Part shown: positions 15,133-16,422 of the stretch, piece by piece
How positions within the stretch are numbered: position 1 is the stretch's first letter
How the letters are laid out: every line of letters starts with the position of its first letter
Origin: Microbacteriaceae bacterium
Lineage (GTDB): Bacteria; Actinomycetota; Actinomycetes; Actinomycetales; Microbacteriaceae
Assembly (NCBI GenBank): GCA_947486475.1
Contig: CANKTR010000013.1
Location: 1 to 16,422 of the forward strand
DNA length: 16,422 nt
Direction of reading: 5' to 3'
Program-made: the position numbers and the translations under genes
Notes under the pieces: generated by a model
The model's input: the letters and a program-made list of their open reading frames with translations, nothing else
Told to the model about the DNA's origin: nothing
The model's database searches: none

Positions 15133-16422
15133 ATGGCCGAAATCGATCGCAGTCGTCTAGAGCAACTATTCACCCGCGAGCGTGACGAGTTTGAGCGGAT
15201 GCACCCGAAGTCCAAGGCCGCATACGCATCCGCAGAAAACCTTTTTGGTCGTGTGCCGATGACGTGGATGAACAAGAAGGCGGGGTCATTCCCGGTGTAC
15301 TTCGAGTCGGCGCGCGGGAACACGATTCGCGACATCGATGGAAACGAGTACATCGATTTCGCACTGGGGGACACCGGCGCCATGGCGGGACACGCAGCCC
15401 CCGAGGTAACGGCGGCAATTGTGCGGCACGTCTCGGAACAGGGTGGACTGACCACAATGCTTCCCACTCTCGATGCGGAATGGGTCGGTGCGGAATTGAC
15501 CCGTCGGTTTGGGATGGATCGCTGGAGCTTCGCGCTCACCGCGACGGACGCAAACCGCTGGGTCATCCGGCTGGTGCGCGCGCTCACGGGTCGCTCGAAA
15601 ATCCTCTTCCACTCCTACTGCTATCACGGCTCGGTTGACGAGTCGCTGATCGTGGTCGGACCGAACGGTGAATCCATGAGCCGCCCGGGGAACGTCGGTG
15701 AACCCGTCGATGTTCTCAAGACAAGTCGTGTCGCCGAGTTCAACGATCTCGATGCTCTTGAACAACAATTGGCGCACGGCGACGTCGCAGCCGTCTTAAT
15801 CGAGCCGGCCTTGACGAACATCGGAATCGTCTTGCCCGAGGACGGTTATCACGACGGCGTTCGCGCCCTCACGCGCAAATACGGCGCCTTGCTCATCATC
15901 GACGAAACGCACACGTTCAGTGCGGGGTACGGCGGGGCAACCCGGGCGTGGAATCTCGAACCCGACATCGTGGTCATCGGAAAGTCAATCGGGGGAGGCA
16001 TCCCGACCGGCGCATATGGCCTTTCGGCTGATTTCGCGGCACAAGCGCTCGCGCGCGACGACCTCGATCTGATCGACATGGGTGGTGTCGGAGGAACCCT
16101 TGCCGGTAACCCCTTGTCGGTCGCGGCCATGAGGGCGACTCTGGAACACGTTCTCACCGAATCCGCGTTCGACCACATGATTGCGATGTGCACTCTGTTC
16201 ACCGACGGCATGAATGTCCTTTTCGACAAGTACGAGTTGCCCTGGTCGATTGCTCAGTTGGGCGCCCGATGCGAATACCGGTTCGTCAGCCCAGGGCCTC
16301 GAAACGGCGGCGAATCGAACGCCGCCGCCGACGGGGAACTCGAGGACTTCCTGCACCTCTACCTCGCCAATCGCGGGATCATGTTGACGCCATTTCACAA
16401 CATGGCGCTCATGTGTCCGACA
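15133..16422 (+). CDS. Class III PLP-dependent aminotransferase (partial, runs off the window)
   Basis: The frame is open for 430 codons to the window end with no stop, so the C-terminus is missing, probably by only a few dozen residues. It is a fold-type I, class III aminotransferase. Visible marks are FALTATDANRWVIRLVRALTGR (PLP phosphate region), CYHGSVDE, IEPALTNIGIVLP, LIIDETHTFSAGYGG with D257 to pair with the pyridine nitrogen, and IGKSIGGGIPTGAYG with Schiff-base lysine K284. It resembles glutamate-1-semialdehyde aminomutase in layout, but the TATDAN and DETHT motifs belong to a separate group often labelled 'aspartate aminotransferase family'; the substrate is unknown. ATG 15133 has AAGGAAG at 15119-15125 with seven bases spacing. 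It lies outside the conserved parA-der block. Confidence 0.9.
   Translation, partial: MAEIDRSRLEQLFTRERDEFERMHPKSKAAYASAENLFGRVPMTWMNKKAGSFPVYFESARGNTIRDIDGNEYIDFALGDTGAMAGHAAPEVTAAIVRHVSEQGGLTTMLPTLDAEWVGAELTRRFGMDRWSFALTATDANRWVIRLVRALTGRSKILFHSYCYHGSVDESLIVVGPNGESMSRPGNVGEPVDVLKTSRVAEFNDLDALEQQLAHGDVAAVLIEPALTNIGIVLPEDGYHDGVRALTRKYGALLIIDETHTFSAGYGGATRAWNLEPDIVVIGKSIGGGIPTGAYGLSADFAAQALARDDLDLIDMGGVGGTLAGNPLSVAAMRATLEHVLTESAFDHMIAMCTLFTDGMNVLFDKYELPWSIAQLGARCEYRFVSPGPRNGGESNAAADGELEDFLHLYLANRGIMLTPFHNMALMCPT

Noticed and set aside
15133..16422. Glutamate-1-semialdehyde aminomutase (hemL)
   Set aside because: The lysine motif is similar, but DETHT and TATDAN replace the usual DEVMTGFR and NSGTEA motifs, and no other haem gene is nearby.

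Overview
The window reads as core chromosome of an actinobacterium, most likely a compact-genome member of the Micrococcales/Microbacteriaceae. Four things point there: GC content near 60% by eye (not counted), the actinobacterial gene order, GTG and TTG starts, and several start codons placed right behind a TANNNT box as in leaderless mRNAs. All seventeen protein genes lie on the + strand and nearly every junction overlaps or is only a few bases long. I see no tRNA, mobile element, CRISPR array, pseudogene or gene-free stretch longer than about 65 bp.

Left part (1-5777): the 3' end of a 5S rRNA and a strong hairpin close an rRNA operon. A tightly packed run follows: a helical-repeat protein with a repetitive basic arm, a HAD-IIA phosphatase, a 43-residue microprotein, tlyA (rRNA 2'-O-methyltransferase), nadK and recN. 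This matches the Mycobacterium tuberculosis order Rv1691-Rv1696.

Middle (5817-8417): pyrG (CTP synthase) and xerD (tyrosine recombinase). The two genes that sit between recN and pyrG in mycobacteria (Rv1697 and Rv1698) are absent, as is the NUDIX gene between pyrG and xerD (Rv1700).

Right-centre (8449-14594): parA, scpA, scpB, rluB-type pseudouridine synthase, tyrA, cmk and der, each start overlapping or abutting the previous stop. Chromosome organisation (ParA, ScpAB, XerD), ribosome maturation (RluB, Der, and TlyA upstream) and small-molecule supply (TyrA, Cmk, PyrG, NadK) are thus coupled in one block. A promoter with a palindrome between its -35 and -10 boxes precedes parA.

Right end (14604-16422): a NUDIX hydrolase with its own likely leaderless start, then a class III PLP aminotransferase that runs off the window. 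These two are the only genes outside the conserved block.

No undescribed defence or mobile system is visible. The observations worth following are the repeat arm beside the rRNA operon, the microprotein, the repeated leaderless-start architecture, the parA palindrome and an odd rare-codon/SD-like patch inside cmk.
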